Part shown: one piece after another, positions 8,712 to 17,007 of the stretch | Position numbering within the stretch: position 1 is the first letter of the stretch | How the letters are laid out: each line of letters starts with the position of its first letter | NCBI GenBank assembly: GCA_017792465.1 | Contig: CP051234.1 | Span: 2,760,501-2,824,500 of the forward strand | Direction: 5' to 3' | Origin: Filomicrobium sp. | GTDB taxonomy: Bacteria; Pseudomonadota; Alphaproteobacteria; Rhizobiales; Hyphomicrobiaceae | DNA length: 64,000 nucleotides | Translations under genes and position numbers: made by a program | The notes under the pieces: model-generated | Seen by the model: only the letters and a program-made list of their open reading frames with translations | Told to the model about the DNA's origin: nothing | Databases searched by the model: none

Positions 8712-9938
8712 TCAGCGGAGCGGCACCAGGTTACGGCGCAATATTTCATCGGCTGAGACGTCTGCGTAGGCCTGCTGGGTGTAGGCGCTTGCGACCGAGC
8801 CAGTTGCCGTTGGCAAATCGTTAACTTGCGGTGGGGTTCCGGCAAACGCCACCACAGCAAAATAGTCGGCAGGTTCGGTCCCTTCGACCTGGATAAAATT
8901 GCGCCGTGCGCGCTCAGCCAAGAGCCGGCGCCGGTTGTCTTCGCGCAGCGCTGCCTCGGCAAGGCTTTGCTTGATATCGAATGAAGCGAGTAGGTCGGAC
9001 CTTTTGGTTATCGCAGCCATGCGTTCATCCAAGAGCGTGGCTAGTTCGACCGACGTGTCGGCGGGCTGGAATTCCAAGGCCGCAACCCTTTTCGTGGTGG
9101 GGAGATCTGCCAGCGACCGCGGACGGATATCGCGCAAAATCTTGTTCCTGCCGCCTGCGTCGCGCGCACGGACTTCGACGGCAGCGATGTTGGTCTCGGT
9201 CACGGGCATCGCTTTGGCAATCGGCATCCGGCTTTCAGCTGCCTTGGCTGCATAGCGGATGTGGCGCTCCTTGGCCGCGATCGTCCACGGCTGCGCGCGG
9301 CAGCGACATTGCGCAACGTACTTGGTGTGGAAGCGGAAGGCGTTTTTGGTCGTCAAATAGGGGTTGCCAGCCAAGTCGCGCATTGCCAGTGGGCTGCCAC
9401 CTTTTTCAGGATAGACAAACAGCCGGGCCGGCGAACCGCAGCGCGACCGGCATTGTTCCTCGTTCTCAGCGAACTTGTCGGATGTGACGTTAGTCCCGAT
9501 TGGGAAAAAGTAGCCGTCGCACATGCGCACGCAGACGGTGCGGTATTTCTGCCCAGCGCCAGCGGTGGATTTATGGGCGACTTTGGCGAGCGCTGAGCCG
9601 AGGTTTTCAGAAGACCCACGCAGGGCAAGAAAGGTCTTGAGCGGGTTATTCTGGTCTGCCGCATCGTCGGCGCCAGTCCCGGACGGACGAACGGATGTCA
9701 GTTTCTTGTCGTCCGGCTGCGAAGCGGTATTTGACGGTCGCGCGGCGGTGCGCTTCAAAGCAGCTTCGGTCGACTGAATGTTCTTGGACGGGATGGGTGC
9801 GTAGAGCGCGGTTAGCAGAGCGAAAGCGAAAAACGCCGGTCCGGCAAGAACGGAAAGCACAATCGTCGCGAGGATCAGCCAACGCCTTTGGGGAGCAGGC
9901 ACTCCCTCAGAACTTGGCAAATTACGCACGACGACCAT
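8712..9938 (-). CDS. DUF2865 domain-containing protein with N-terminal membrane anchor (copy 2)
   Basis: A 408-residue paralogue of the neighbouring DUF2865 gene. The N-terminus carries one hydrophobic segment (WLILATIVLSVLAGPAFFAF, about residues 20-40), likely a signal anchor, then a linker of roughly 100 residues. The DUF2865 core is at about residues 130-225: YRTVCVRMCDGYFFPIG, CRSRCGSPARLFVYP, CRCRAQPW. A long charged C-terminal half follows, with no recognised motif. The cysteine pattern matches copy 1 almost position for position while the flanking regions differ, suggesting an old duplication. Function unknown; probably cell-envelope located. Confidence 0.78.
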   Translation of the reverse strand: MVVVRNLPSSEGVPAPQRRWLILATIVLSVLAGPAFFAFALLTALYAPIPSKNIQSTEAALKRTAARPSNTASQPDDKKLTSVRPSGTGADDAADQNNPLKTFLALRGSSENLGSALAKVAHKSTAGAGQKYRTVCVRMCDGYFFPIGTNVTSDKFAENEEQCRSRCGSPARLFVYPEKGGSPLAMRDLAGNPYLTTKNAFRFHTKYVAQCRCRAQPWTIAAKERHIRYAAKAAESRMPIAKAMPVTETNIAAVEVRARDAGGRNKILRDIRPRSLADLPTTKRVAALEFQPADTSVELATLLDERMAAITKRSDLLASFDIKQSLAEAALREDNRRRLLAERARRNFIQVEGTEPADYFAVVAFAGTPPQVNDLPTATGSVASAYTQQAYADVSADEILRRNLVPLR

Positions 9939-10116
9939 TACAACAACTTTCGAACCGATAGAGTATGACTATCTTTGTGCTAGCTAACCTTAGAAGGCAG
10001 ACGCTGCAACCTTCTTGCGACGTATTCGGTAAATCATCCAAAGGACTGATTGTCCTTGGTGAATTCCTTCTTCTTCGTCATCGGTCTGATTGTTTGTAGA
10101 CCGGCGATGGCGACCC

Positions 10117-11100
10117 TCATACCCCTCCAATTTTCAAAACAATCTTGCCGATTGCCTTACGCTTTTCTATTTCCGCCAAAGCCTGCTTGATCTCTTCAAG
10201 TGCGAACGTTTTGTCGACGCGCGGAGCCAGCTTGCCTTCTGAGACCCAACGCAAGACTTGGTTCATATGTTCCCGATGTTGAGCGGGATCGCGTTTCACC
10301 GATTCACCCCAGAAAACACCGATCGCCGCGCAGCCCTTAACCAATAAGAGATTGAGCGGCAGTTTCGGGATTTCGCCGGATGCAAACCCGACAACGAGAA
10401 AGCGTCCTTCCCAGGCCATGGCCCTTACAGCCTGCTCGCTGCTATCGCCGCCGACGCAGTCGTAAACCACGTCGACGCCGCGGCCGTCGGTCAATTCACG
10501 TAGCTTGAGCTTCAGGTCGCATTCTTTGTAGTTAACCAGGTGTTTGGCGCCGTGATCCTGACAAATGGCGAGCTTCTGGTCATTCGATGCGACGGCGATG
10601 ACCTCGGCTCGGGCCGCCGCGGCGAGTTCGACGGCTGCGAGACCCGCGCCACCGGATGCGCCAAGGACAGCAACCGTTTCTCCAGGCTTCAGGCCCGCGC
10701 GGTCGATCAGACCGTGAATGGCGGTTCCGTAGGTGATGCTGATGCCGCTGGCGATGGCCGCATCGATCCCTTCTGGGATAGCAACGACGCGATCGGCAGG
10801 CACGGCGACCATTTCACGCGCCCCGCCCCATCCAAGATAGGCACAGACGCGGTCTCCGATCTTCCAGTCGCCAGCGTTTTCGCCGACGACGGCGATGGTG
10901 CCGGCAATCTCGCCGCCTGGAGAAATTGGCAGTTCTGGCTTGTGCTGGTATTTGCCGCGGGTAATCAGGGTGTCGAAGAAATTGAGCGCGCAGGCTTCGA
11001 CCGCGACGATCACCTCTCCTGGCGCCGGCGACGGTTCGGCAATATCATGCAATTCCAGCCCGGCCGGGCCTTCAAGAGACTTGCAGAGAATTGCCTTCAT
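10117..11100 (-). CDS. NADPH:quinone oxidoreductase family protein (MDR superfamily)
   Basis: A 327-residue zinc-independent medium-chain dehydrogenase/reductase of the quinone-oxidoreductase (QOR/Qor2) type. It has an N-terminal GroES-like domain with the CALNFFDTLITRGKYQ block and a Rossmann domain with the nucleotide-binding AVLGASGGAGLAAVELAAA motif (about residues 145-160) and YDCVGGDSSEQAVRAMAWEGR. The start at the ATG at 11100 (MKAILCKSLEG) is typical for the family; the longer frame adds 31 non-homologous residues. It is divergent from the RNA methyltransferase gene. The actual substrate cannot be told from sequence. Confidence 0.88.
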   Translation of the reverse strand: MKAILCKSLEGPAGLELHDIAEPSPAPGEVIVAVEACALNFFDTLITRGKYQHKPELPISPGGEIAGTIAVVGENAGDWKIGDRVCAYLGWGGAREMVAVPADRVVAIPEGIDAAIASGISITYGTAIHGLIDRAGLKPGETVAVLGASGGAGLAAVELAAAARAEVIAVASNDQKLAICQDHGAKHLVNYKECDLKLKLRELTDGRGVDVVYDCVGGDSSEQAVRAMAWEGRFLVVGFASGEIPKLPLNLLLVKGCAAIGVFWGESVKRDPAQHREHMNQVLRWVSEGKLAPRVDKTFALEEIKQALAEIEKRKAIGKIVLKIGGV

Positions 11101-11229
11101 ATAAAACCTCTCGCATGAGACATCTTGCGCCGGGCCACTTGCTTCCATGGCACAAGGCTGTTTTGGGAGTGGGACAATAGACCGGCAGCTCACCTGCCGA
11201 ACCAGAACTCCCGATCCTCAGGAGACACA

Positions 11230-11781
11230 ATGACCAAACGCGGCCACAACGTTCAAAGCGGCAACTGGCCGCCGCTGCCTCGCGGTTACTTCGCGATCGG
11301 GGCGGAACGTATGTCAAAGTCGCTCAACCTTGGCAATCTGATGCGCTCGGCCCACGGGTTTGGAGCGAGTTTCACGTTTACGATTGGCGCAACCTACAAG
11401 GCTTTGGAGGCAGTTGCCGATACCTCTAAAGGCCAAAACCACCTGCCGCATTACAACTGGGACGGTCTGGAAGAGATGGCTCTGCCGGAAGGATGCAAGC
11501 TTGTTGGCATAGAGCTGATCGACGAGGCCATCGACCTGCCGAGTTTCCGACATCCTTTGCGCGCGGCCTATGTGCTTGGCCCGGAACTGGGCTCATTGTC
11601 GGCACCTTTGGTTGAAAGATGCGATTATGTTGTCAAGATCCCGACGAGGTTCTGCGTCAATGTCGCCATGGCTGGGGCTATTGTCATGTATGACCGGGTG
11701 AAAAGTCTGGCTCGCTTCGCCGACCGCCCGATTCAGACTGGCGGACCCCGAGCGGGCATGACAAATATGCAAGAAGACTGA
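11230..11781 (+). CDS. TrmH/SpoU-family RNA methyltransferase (SPOUT fold)
   Basis: A 183-residue protein with the three SpoU signature regions: SLNLGNLMRSAHGFGAS (motif 1, Asn and Arg), YVLGPELGSLSAPLVERCDYVVKIPT (motif 2) and FCVNVAMAGAIVMYDR (motif 3, the AdoMet-binding knot). It would 2'-O-methylate a tRNA or rRNA ribose, but the target is unknown. There is no separate N-terminal RNA-binding domain and, at 183 residues, it is close to the minimal catalytic unit. The ATG at 11230 is preceded by AGGAGA at good distance; upstream in-frame codons lack support. Confidence 0.85.
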   Translation: MTKRGHNVQSGNWPPLPRGYFAIGAERMSKSLNLGNLMRSAHGFGASFTFTIGATYKALEAVADTSKGQNHLPHYNWDGLEEMALPEGCKLVGIELIDEAIDLPSFRHPLRAAYVLGPELGSLSAPLVERCDYVVKIPTRFCVNVAMAGAIVMYDRVKSLARFADRPIQTGGPRAGMTNMQED

Positions 11782-11872
11782 TTGTTCGGCCTGTGAGGGT
11801 GACAAATGGGGCTCGAATTATCTATACGGGACGCAGACGAACTCGAATTCGCGAAGGACGGTGCACTGAAAA

Positions 11873-12391
11873 ATGAGCTTGATTAATATGACCTGGATCA
11901 GAACCGCGGCCATCGCAGGTGTTTTCTTTGTTGCAGCCGGCAGCGCTGCCTCAGCCGCTCAGCTCGTCAAAACCTATCGTGACTGGAGCGTTTTCTCGCA
12001 CGAGCAAGCTGACAAGAAGATCTGCTTTGCAGCAACGCAACCCAAAGATACGGCGCCTGAAGGCGCGAACCGCGATGGTGTCTTCTTTTATGTTTCGGCC
12101 TGGCCCAAAGACGGCGTGAAGTCGGAGGTCAGCGTGCGGCTGGGATACACGATCCAAAAGGGCAGCACGGTGAAAGTCGTTGTTGGCTCGGACTCGTTCG
12201 ACCTGTTTGCAAAAGACGACAAGGCCTTCGTGGCTGATGCGACCGAAGAGCTGAAGCTGATCGACGCCATGCGGCGTGGTTCCAGCATGAAAGTCGAAGC
12301 AACATCAGATTCCGGCTCGGCGACGGCGGACACGTATTCGCTGATGGGTATTTCGGCGGCGCTTAAAGGTCTTTCCGACACCTGCCCCTGA
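11873..12391 (+). CDS. Invasion-associated locus B (IalB) family secreted protein
   Basis: A 172-residue exported protein: signal peptide with cleavage near residue 28 (SAASAAQL), then the family's opening TYRDWSVFSHE, a cysteine in KKICFAATQPKD, and a C-terminal Cys in SDTCP that may pair with it. IalB homologues are widespread in Alphaproteobacteria. The name comes from a Bartonella invasion factor, but free-living members have no demonstrated invasion role. The gene stands alone and is followed by a strong terminator shared with the convergent smr gene. Confidence 0.88.
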   Translation: MSLINMTWIRTAAIAGVFFVAAGSAASAAQLVKTYRDWSVFSHEQADKKICFAATQPKDTAPEGANRDGVFFYVSAWPKDGVKSEVSVRLGYTIQKGSTVKVVVGSDSFDLFAKDDKAFVADATEELKLIDAMRRGSSMKVEATSDSGSATADTYSLMGISAALKGLSDTCP

Positions 12392-12432
12392 GCTGATCGT
12401 TCGGACTGCAGCCTACTCACGATTATTTGACT

Positions 12433-12499
12433 GCGCTCTTCGGAGCGCGAACAGTTTTTAAAGCGCGGAGGCTCGCGGGGCCGCCCGCGCTTTTTATTT
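12433..12499 (+). terminator. Double hairpin between ialB and smr
   Basis: First hairpin: GCGCTC-TTCG-GAGCGC (a stable UUCG tetraloop) at 12433-12448, followed by GAACAGTTTTT. Second hairpin: AAAGCGCGG at 12460 pairs with the CGCGCTTT near 12487, followed by a T-run and ATTTG. The second can act for both converging genes. Confidence 0.7.
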
Positions 12500-13144
12500 G
12501 CGCGAGCGGATCTGCACGTAGATTGCGCCCTCACCGCCATGGTGGATGGCTGCTGTCGTGAAACCAACGACGACGGCGCGCATGTCCGGTTCAGCGAGCC
12601 ACATCGGAACGTTGCGGCGGAGGACGCCGCGCTGGGGGCCGTCCCAGTCGTCGTAGCCGCTTGATGTTGCCTGATCGCGTGCGAACGTTCCCTTGCCGGT
12701 AATGACCAGCACCCATTTCAGCTGCCGGGCCTGGGCTCTGAACAAGAATGCGCGCAATCGAGAATGGGCTTCGGATTGACGCATTCCGTGGAGATCGAGC
12801 TTGGCTTCGATGTCGATCCGGCCAGAGCGAATTTTCCTCGCCTTGCGTGAATCGATGTCGGCCAACGAGGGAAGGTGCTTGCCGCTATTGGTGTGCCGGC
12901 GGGCGGCGGGGATCGCCGGCGGCGTTGGTGCTGGCGGAGCTTCAGGTTTTTCGCGGCCGACTTCCGATGGCGAGCCGTGCGGTTCGAAAGGCGCTTCGTC
13001 GAAGACGGACGGTGCAATGCGCGAGTTGCGGCCATGGAATGGGCGCAGGCTTCGGGCCATGTGCTGCCACAGCGCGAGGTCTTCTTCCGACAATAGATCG
13101 GAGCGATTTTTCTTCCCGCCTTCTTTCCCGTCCTTTTTCTTCAT
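12494..13144 (-). CDS. Smr (small MutS-related) domain protein
   Basis: A 216-residue protein. The N-terminal 100 residues are charged and low in complexity, and the C-terminal 100 form an Smr domain with the diagnostic LDLHGMRQSEAHSRLRAFL and VLVITGKG blocks and a GAIYVQIR end. Smr domains are nicking or ribonuclease modules; bacterial stand-alone proteins are linked to ribosome rescue or recombination control. It overlaps mltA by ATGA. The order smr-mltA-tim44 near fxsA-secB-dnaQ is a conserved arrangement on the ppsR side of alphaproteobacterial origins, which supports the reading of the region. Confidence 0.9.
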   Translation of the reverse strand: MKKKDGKEGGKKNRSDLLSEEDLALWQHMARSLRPFHGRNSRIAPSVFDEAPFEPHGSPSEVGREKPEAPPAPTPPAIPAARRHTNSGKHLPSLADIDSRKARKIRSGRIDIEAKLDLHGMRQSEAHSRLRAFLFRAQARQLKWVLVITGKGTFARDQATSSGYDDWDGPQRGVLRRNVPMWLAEPDMRAVVVGFTTAAIHHGGEGAIYVQIRSRK

Positions 13145-14304
13145 GGCGACCTCGCGAAGGCGGTCTCATTGGGAAAAAGCGCATAGAAATGAACCCGGTG
13201 CTTGGTTACACCCGCTTTGGCGCCGGCTTGCTGGCCGGAACCGTAAAAGAGATCGCCGCGCTCTGGCCCGCGGATTGCCGACCCGACGTCATGGGCGACC
13301 ATTAGCCGGTTTAAGCCTTGCGGCGAGGCCTCATCGATGTGCGAAAGACCGGGGACTGAAATGAAGATCGGCATGCCCAGGCAATAATAGGCGGTGTCGA
13401 CGGCCAAGCTGCGCAGCGGCGTTAGAGGAATTTCGTAGGTGCCGAGCGTGTGCGTTTCGTTCTCTGGGCCTAAAATGCGAAAGAAGACGTAGGACTGGTT
13501 TTGCCACATGACCGGCTTGGCGCGTTCTGGGTCGACCTTCAGCCAATCGATCAGCGCCTGGAGGGTCATATCTTCGGCGGTGAACTGGCCGATCTCGATC
13601 AGATACTTGCCGATCGACGTGTAGTCGTGGCCATTCTTACCGTCATAAATGAGCCGGAGAGCTGTTCCGTCGGTCAGTCGTGCGAGGCCTGAGCCCTGCA
13701 CCTGCATGAAGAACAAGTCGACCGGATCGGCCACATACATGAGCTCAAGCCCTTGGCCGCTTAAAGCTCCCTCGTCGATTTCCTTGCGGGTCGGGTACGG
13801 CTCAAGTTCGCCGGAAGCCGTGCGCCGCGCGTGAGTCATCTGACCGGCCAGTGCGCCGCGCTGGGCTTCGTCCATGAGGTTGACAAGATCGGACGGGCGC
13901 GAAAGCACTGGGACTTCGAATCCGGGAGTTTTTTCACGCGAGGCGAGAATCTCAGGCTCGTAATAGCCGGTGAGGAGGCCGCTATTTTCTTCCGTGACGA
14001 TGCGGTGCGGCGTGAAATTGTCTTCGAAGAACCTGCGGGCGGCCTGGGCGTCTGAGATGGCCGCCACATCGGTTCGCCCCAGAAGCGCGGCCAGATCAGC
14101 GGCGACAGGAGCAGTGGATTTCGCGAGTGCCGGCGCCGAATCGCAGAAGGCGTGGAGGGCCGCCAGATGGTCGTCGCTCTCCCAGCCCGGGAGGCTTGAG
14201 AACTCTAGGGATTGAAAGCTATGCGATCCCTGATTTGACCCTGGCGCCTGATTCACGAGAAAAATTACTGGCTTAGACGGCGAAGAGAGGCCCACCGGCC
14301 TCAA
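13141..14304 (-). CDS. mltA: Membrane-bound lytic murein transglycosylase A
   Basis: A 387-residue MltA-family enzyme that cleaves the MurNAc-GlcNAc bond with 1,6-anhydro formation, for peptidoglycan turnover in the periplasm. Visible blocks: SGLLTGYYEPEI (about residue 105), MYVADPVDLFFMQVQGSG (about residue 190) and the 3D-domain end AHDVGSAIRGPERGDLFYGSG with its catalytic Asp. The called start is a TTG overlapping the tim44 stop (TTGA); a GTG three codons on is possible. I see no convincing lipobox or signal peptide at this N-terminus, so either the start is misjudged or export is atypical. Confidence 0.9.
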   Translation of the reverse strand: MRPVGLSSPSKPVIFLVNQAPGSNQGSHSFQSLEFSSLPGWESDDHLAALHAFCDSAPALAKSTAPVAADLAALLGRTDVAAISDAQAARRFFEDNFTPHRIVTEENSGLLTGYYEPEILASREKTPGFEVPVLSRPSDLVNLMDEAQRGALAGQMTHARRTASGELEPYPTRKEIDEGALSGQGLELMYVADPVDLFFMQVQGSGLARLTDGTALRLIYDGKNGHDYTSIGKYLIEIGQFTAEDMTLQALIDWLKVDPERAKPVMWQNQSYVFFRILGPENETHTLGTYEIPLTPLRSLAVDTAYYCLGMPIFISVPGLSHIDEASPQGLNRLMVAHDVGSAIRGPERGDLFYGSGQQAGAKAGVTKHRVHFYALFPNETAFARSP

Positions 14305-15044
14305 TTCGTCGCCAGTGTCGCGACCAGCTTCCAGTTGGGATTGGCAACGGCGCGCGCCGTCGAGACGTCGCGGCTGAACGTCCAGATGTCGGTGACATCC
14401 TTGATCTTCTGCGGATCGCCTTCGATCACTTCACCGTTGCGATCGCGGGTTGCCGCGATCAACTGGCTCGAAAACCGAACGGTGACGGACGCGATGCCTT
14501 CGTTGACTTCGGCTTCCAGAATGTCAGCGGCATCGATGCCGACGAAGCTCTGGTCGACCTGTTCGTCGCGGGCTTCCCGCTCAGAGATGGCGGTGACAAA
14601 GCCTTCGTAGACTTCCGGGCTCAATAGGTCTTTGAGCATCTTGCGGTTGCCGGCGGCAAAAGCCATGACGATCATTTCGTAGGCCGACTTGGCACCAGCA
14701 ACGAACTTGTCCGGGTCGAACGAGCGGTCGTGCCGAAGGATATCCATCAGGCCCTGTTTGACCGCGGTGTTGGTCCCAGCAAACGTCGTGATGCGGGCTT
14801 CCGCGTCGGCGGTCGTTACATCACCGGTATCCCGCGCGCCCATTTCGTGGTTGTCGCGGCGCGGCAAGGTTACGACTTTGTCAGAGCCAGCGGCTGCTTC
14901 CTGCTGCGCGCGCTCTGCCCGATAGCGCTCGATCCTCGTCTCTTCGTCTCCCGTGCGGCGGCCCAGAACGCTGCGCAGCTTGAGAATGACGACGACGGCG
15001 ACGATCAGTGCGATCAGAGTGAAGATATCAATATTGCCGTTCAT
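14301..15044 (-). CDS. Tim44/TimA-domain membrane-anchored protein
   Basis: A 247-residue protein with one N-terminal membrane segment (FTLIALIVAVVVILKL), a charged linker (GRRTGDEETRIERYRAERAQ) and a C-terminal Tim44-like domain containing DPDKFVAGAKSAYEMIVMAFAAGNRKMLKDLL, then VTDIWTFSRDV and PNWKLVAT. Homologous to the mitochondrial import motor subunit Tim44; in Alphaproteobacteria it is an inner-membrane protein (TimA) with no firmly known role. First gene of the tim44-mltA-smr unit, overlapping mltA by a few bases. Confidence 0.9.
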   Translation of the reverse strand: MNGNIDIFTLIALIVAVVVILKLRSVLGRRTGDEETRIERYRAERAQQEAAAGSDKVVTLPRRDNHEMGARDTGDVTTADAEARITTFAGTNTAVKQGLMDILRHDRSFDPDKFVAGAKSAYEMIVMAFAAGNRKMLKDLLSPEVYEGFVTAISEREARDEQVDQSFVGIDAADILEAEVNEGIASVTVRFSSQLIAATRDRNGEVIEGDPQKIKDVTDIWTFSRDVSTARAVANPNWKLVATLATN

Positions 15045-15645
15045 GTTGCGTATACCAATTGGCCTCTTCGGCGACGATGTCGCAAATTTGTCTTTGGCTC
15101 AATGCCTATTGCGCCCTGCGCCTGCCGCTTGCTGATATCGTTTAGATAGTCGTCGCCGGCAATTCTGACTACCCGGAAACTAGCCCCAATAGCTAACAAG
15201 GGGTCGTGACCGAACCAAGATCACGTTCAAGTCGCTAACATGGTCTTTATCAGAGCGGAGTGCAGTGCCTTCTTCGCCGGTTTTAACCGTTAGGGCGTCA
15301 CTTGCGTTGCGCACGCTCAATTCTGCCCAGTGCAATTGTTCCAATGACTTAACGATACCAGGTCTACCGGCTGCGGAAGACTGGTCGACCTTGACCGTCA
15401 TGTGCGTCAAAATTTCCCCGACCGGAAGCAGAATTCGCTGTCTTAAGGAATGAACGATAGTCAGGAACAATCCAAGTGAACTGGGCCTCAGCTTATGACA
15501 CATGTTCGGGGAAGCCAACATCGTTGTCCTGATTGGCGGAATAATAGGCCGGATTAAGCGGTGGCATTTGCGAAAGAGCGCTTTTGTGCAGCAACCACCC
15601 GTCTTCAATGAACTTCTATTGGCCGGGTTGGTTGCCTTAGAATAG
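15045..15645. other. 600-base divergent intergenic region tim44 / fxsA
   Basis: This gap lies between the diverging tim44 and fxsA genes. A 142-codon open frame at 15180-15608 on the minus strand and a short plus-strand frame exist. Their translations (Cys/Arg-rich, no domain, no ribosome-binding site) do not look like proteins I know, so I do not call them. I see no tRNA, repeat or terminator. It may hold promoters for both flanking genes or an unrecognised small RNA. Confidence 0.45.
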
Positions 15646-16257
15646 ATGCGTCACTGTCTTTCGTCCGTCGCACCGGTGCGCCATACCGCTGGCAACTTCG
15701 CAGTTAATGCTCAATTTCGACCGCAAACCTGGGAAACATCGCTTTTGCCGTTTTTGTTTTTACTGCTTTTCATCGCCGTTCCGCTGGCCGAGATCGCACT
15801 GCTGATCAAGGTCGGGCAATACATCGGCTGGCTGCCGACAATTTTCATCGTGATCCTGACGGCTGTGGTTGGGACGGCTTTGCTGCGCCAGCAGGGCTTC
15901 GGCGTCATGGCGCGGGTGGCGGAGGCGCTTGCGGATGGCAAAATGCCCGTTGAGCCCGTTATCGAGGGCCTTTGCCTGATTGTTGCCGGCGCATTTTTGC
16001 TGACACCCGGCCTCATCACGGACGCAACCGGCTTCTTGCTGCTTATTCCTGTCGTCCGCATCGCGCTGGCGAAATCCGTGCTGCAGTGGATGTTGCGGTC
16101 GGGAAACGTGAATGTCTACTCCGAGCGGACGCAGTACCGAGGTTCGGCTGAAGAAGCCGATTTCGACGAACCCTTCGAGGATGCGCGACGCAGCGGCGGC
16201 GGGCAGATCATCGACGGAGAATATTCCCGCGTTGATGACGACGAAGACAGGAAATAG
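15646..16257 (+). CDS. fxsA: FxsA family membrane protein
   Basis: A 203-residue frame. From about residue 34 it is a classic FxsA: PFLFLLLFIAVPLAEIALLI, GWLPTIFIVILTAVVGTALLRQQG, and a third hydrophobic hairpin LIVAGAFLLTPGLITDATGF, then a charged C-terminal tail. E. coli FxsA overexpression relieves F-plasmid exclusion of phage T7; the housekeeping role is unclear. Known FxsA proteins begin just before the first hydrophobic segment, so the true start may be a TTG near 15745 instead of the ATG at 15646, which lacks a good ribosome-binding site. Followed by secB, as in many relatives. Confidence 0.85.
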   Translation: MRHCLSSVAPVRHTAGNFAVNAQFRPQTWETSLLPFLFLLLFIAVPLAEIALLIKVGQYIGWLPTIFIVILTAVVGTALLRQQGFGVMARVAEALADGKMPVEPVIEGLCLIVAGAFLLTPGLITDATGFLLLIPVVRIALAKSVLQWMLRSGNVNVYSERTQYRGSAEEADFDEPFEDARRSGGGQIIDGEYSRVDDDEDRK

Positions 16258-16424
16258 CGGTCAGGATTTAAATCCGTGCGATCTGCACAGCAACTGTGCG
16301 GTCAACAGCCGGCTCCTCTTAACCAATTGCGGTTCGACATCACCTGTGTTAGCCAGCGCACAGCCTGACATGCTGGATCAGCGGGCTTTATTTCATTCAC
16401 CTTCAAGACGGACGTGCCCTGGAT

Positions 16425-16925
16425 ATGACCGAGAATTCAAACGGATCTGACAAGCAAGCTGCCGCTCCGGCAGGCGGAGACGCCATTCAGGCGCAGGTCG
16501 TCGCGCAATACATCAAAGACCTTTCGTTCGAAAACCCGAACGTCGAAAAGCTTCTGTCTGGTCCAGGCGACAACCCGAACATGAAGCTCGAAGTCAACGT
16601 CAACGCGCGGCGGATGAACGAAGACCTTTACGAAAGCGCGATCGATTTCAAGGCCCACGCCACCAACCAGACCGGCACCATTTATCAGTTGGAAGCCGTC
16701 TATGCGGGGATCTTCCGTATCAAGAACATTCCCGAGGAAGCGCTTGAGCCATTCTTGCTGATCAACTGCCCGGCGCTGCTCTTCCCATACCTGCGCCGGC
16801 TTGCTTCGGATCTGACGCGCGAAGGCGGTTTCCCGCCGCTGCTGCTCGATCCAATCGACTTTGCCGGCCTTTACATGCGCCGCAAGCAGCAAGAATCCGG
16901 CGAGACTTCACCGGTCGCCAGCTAA
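16425..16925 (+). CDS. secB: Protein-export chaperone SecB
   Basis: A 166-residue cytosolic tetrameric chaperone that keeps preproteins unfolded and hands them to SecA. The family blocks YIKDLSFENPN, EVNVNARRMNEDLYES and INCPALLFPYLRRLASDLTREGGFPPLLLDPIDF are complete. The N-terminal 20 residues are a Gly/Ala-rich alphaproteobacterial lead. It lies between fxsA and the convergent dnaQ and is followed by a strong terminator. The order fxsA-secB-dnaQ is conserved near alphaproteobacterial origins. Confidence 0.97.
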   Translation: MTENSNGSDKQAAAPAGGDAIQAQVVAQYIKDLSFENPNVEKLLSGPGDNPNMKLEVNVNARRMNEDLYESAIDFKAHATNQTGTIYQLEAVYAGIFRIKNIPEEALEPFLLINCPALLFPYLRRLASDLTREGGFPPLLLDPIDFAGLYMRRKQQESGETSPVAS

Positions 16926-16964
16926 GTTCTCAACTGTTTGACTTGCGAATTATTAGAGAAGATT

Positions 16965-16994
16965 TCAGCGCCTGTCGGGGCGCTGATTTTTTTT
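16965..16994 (+). terminator. Rho-independent terminator of secB
   Basis: The stem TCAGCGCC (16965-16972) pairs with GGCGCTGA (16979-16986) and is followed directly by eight Ts. It lies 40 bases after the secB stop and also close to the dnaQ end. Confidence 0.88.
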
Positions 16995-17007
16995 GCGCGC
17001 CTGGAGA

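Noticed and set aside
11873-12391. IalB-family gene as evidence of a pathogen
   Set aside because: The family is common in free-living Alphaproteobacteria, and no other virulence-type genes are seen in the window.
12433-12499. Possible tRNA or small RNA between ialB and smr
   Set aside because: The structure is two simple hairpins with T-runs in a convergent gap, better explained as terminators; no cloverleaf or CCA end.
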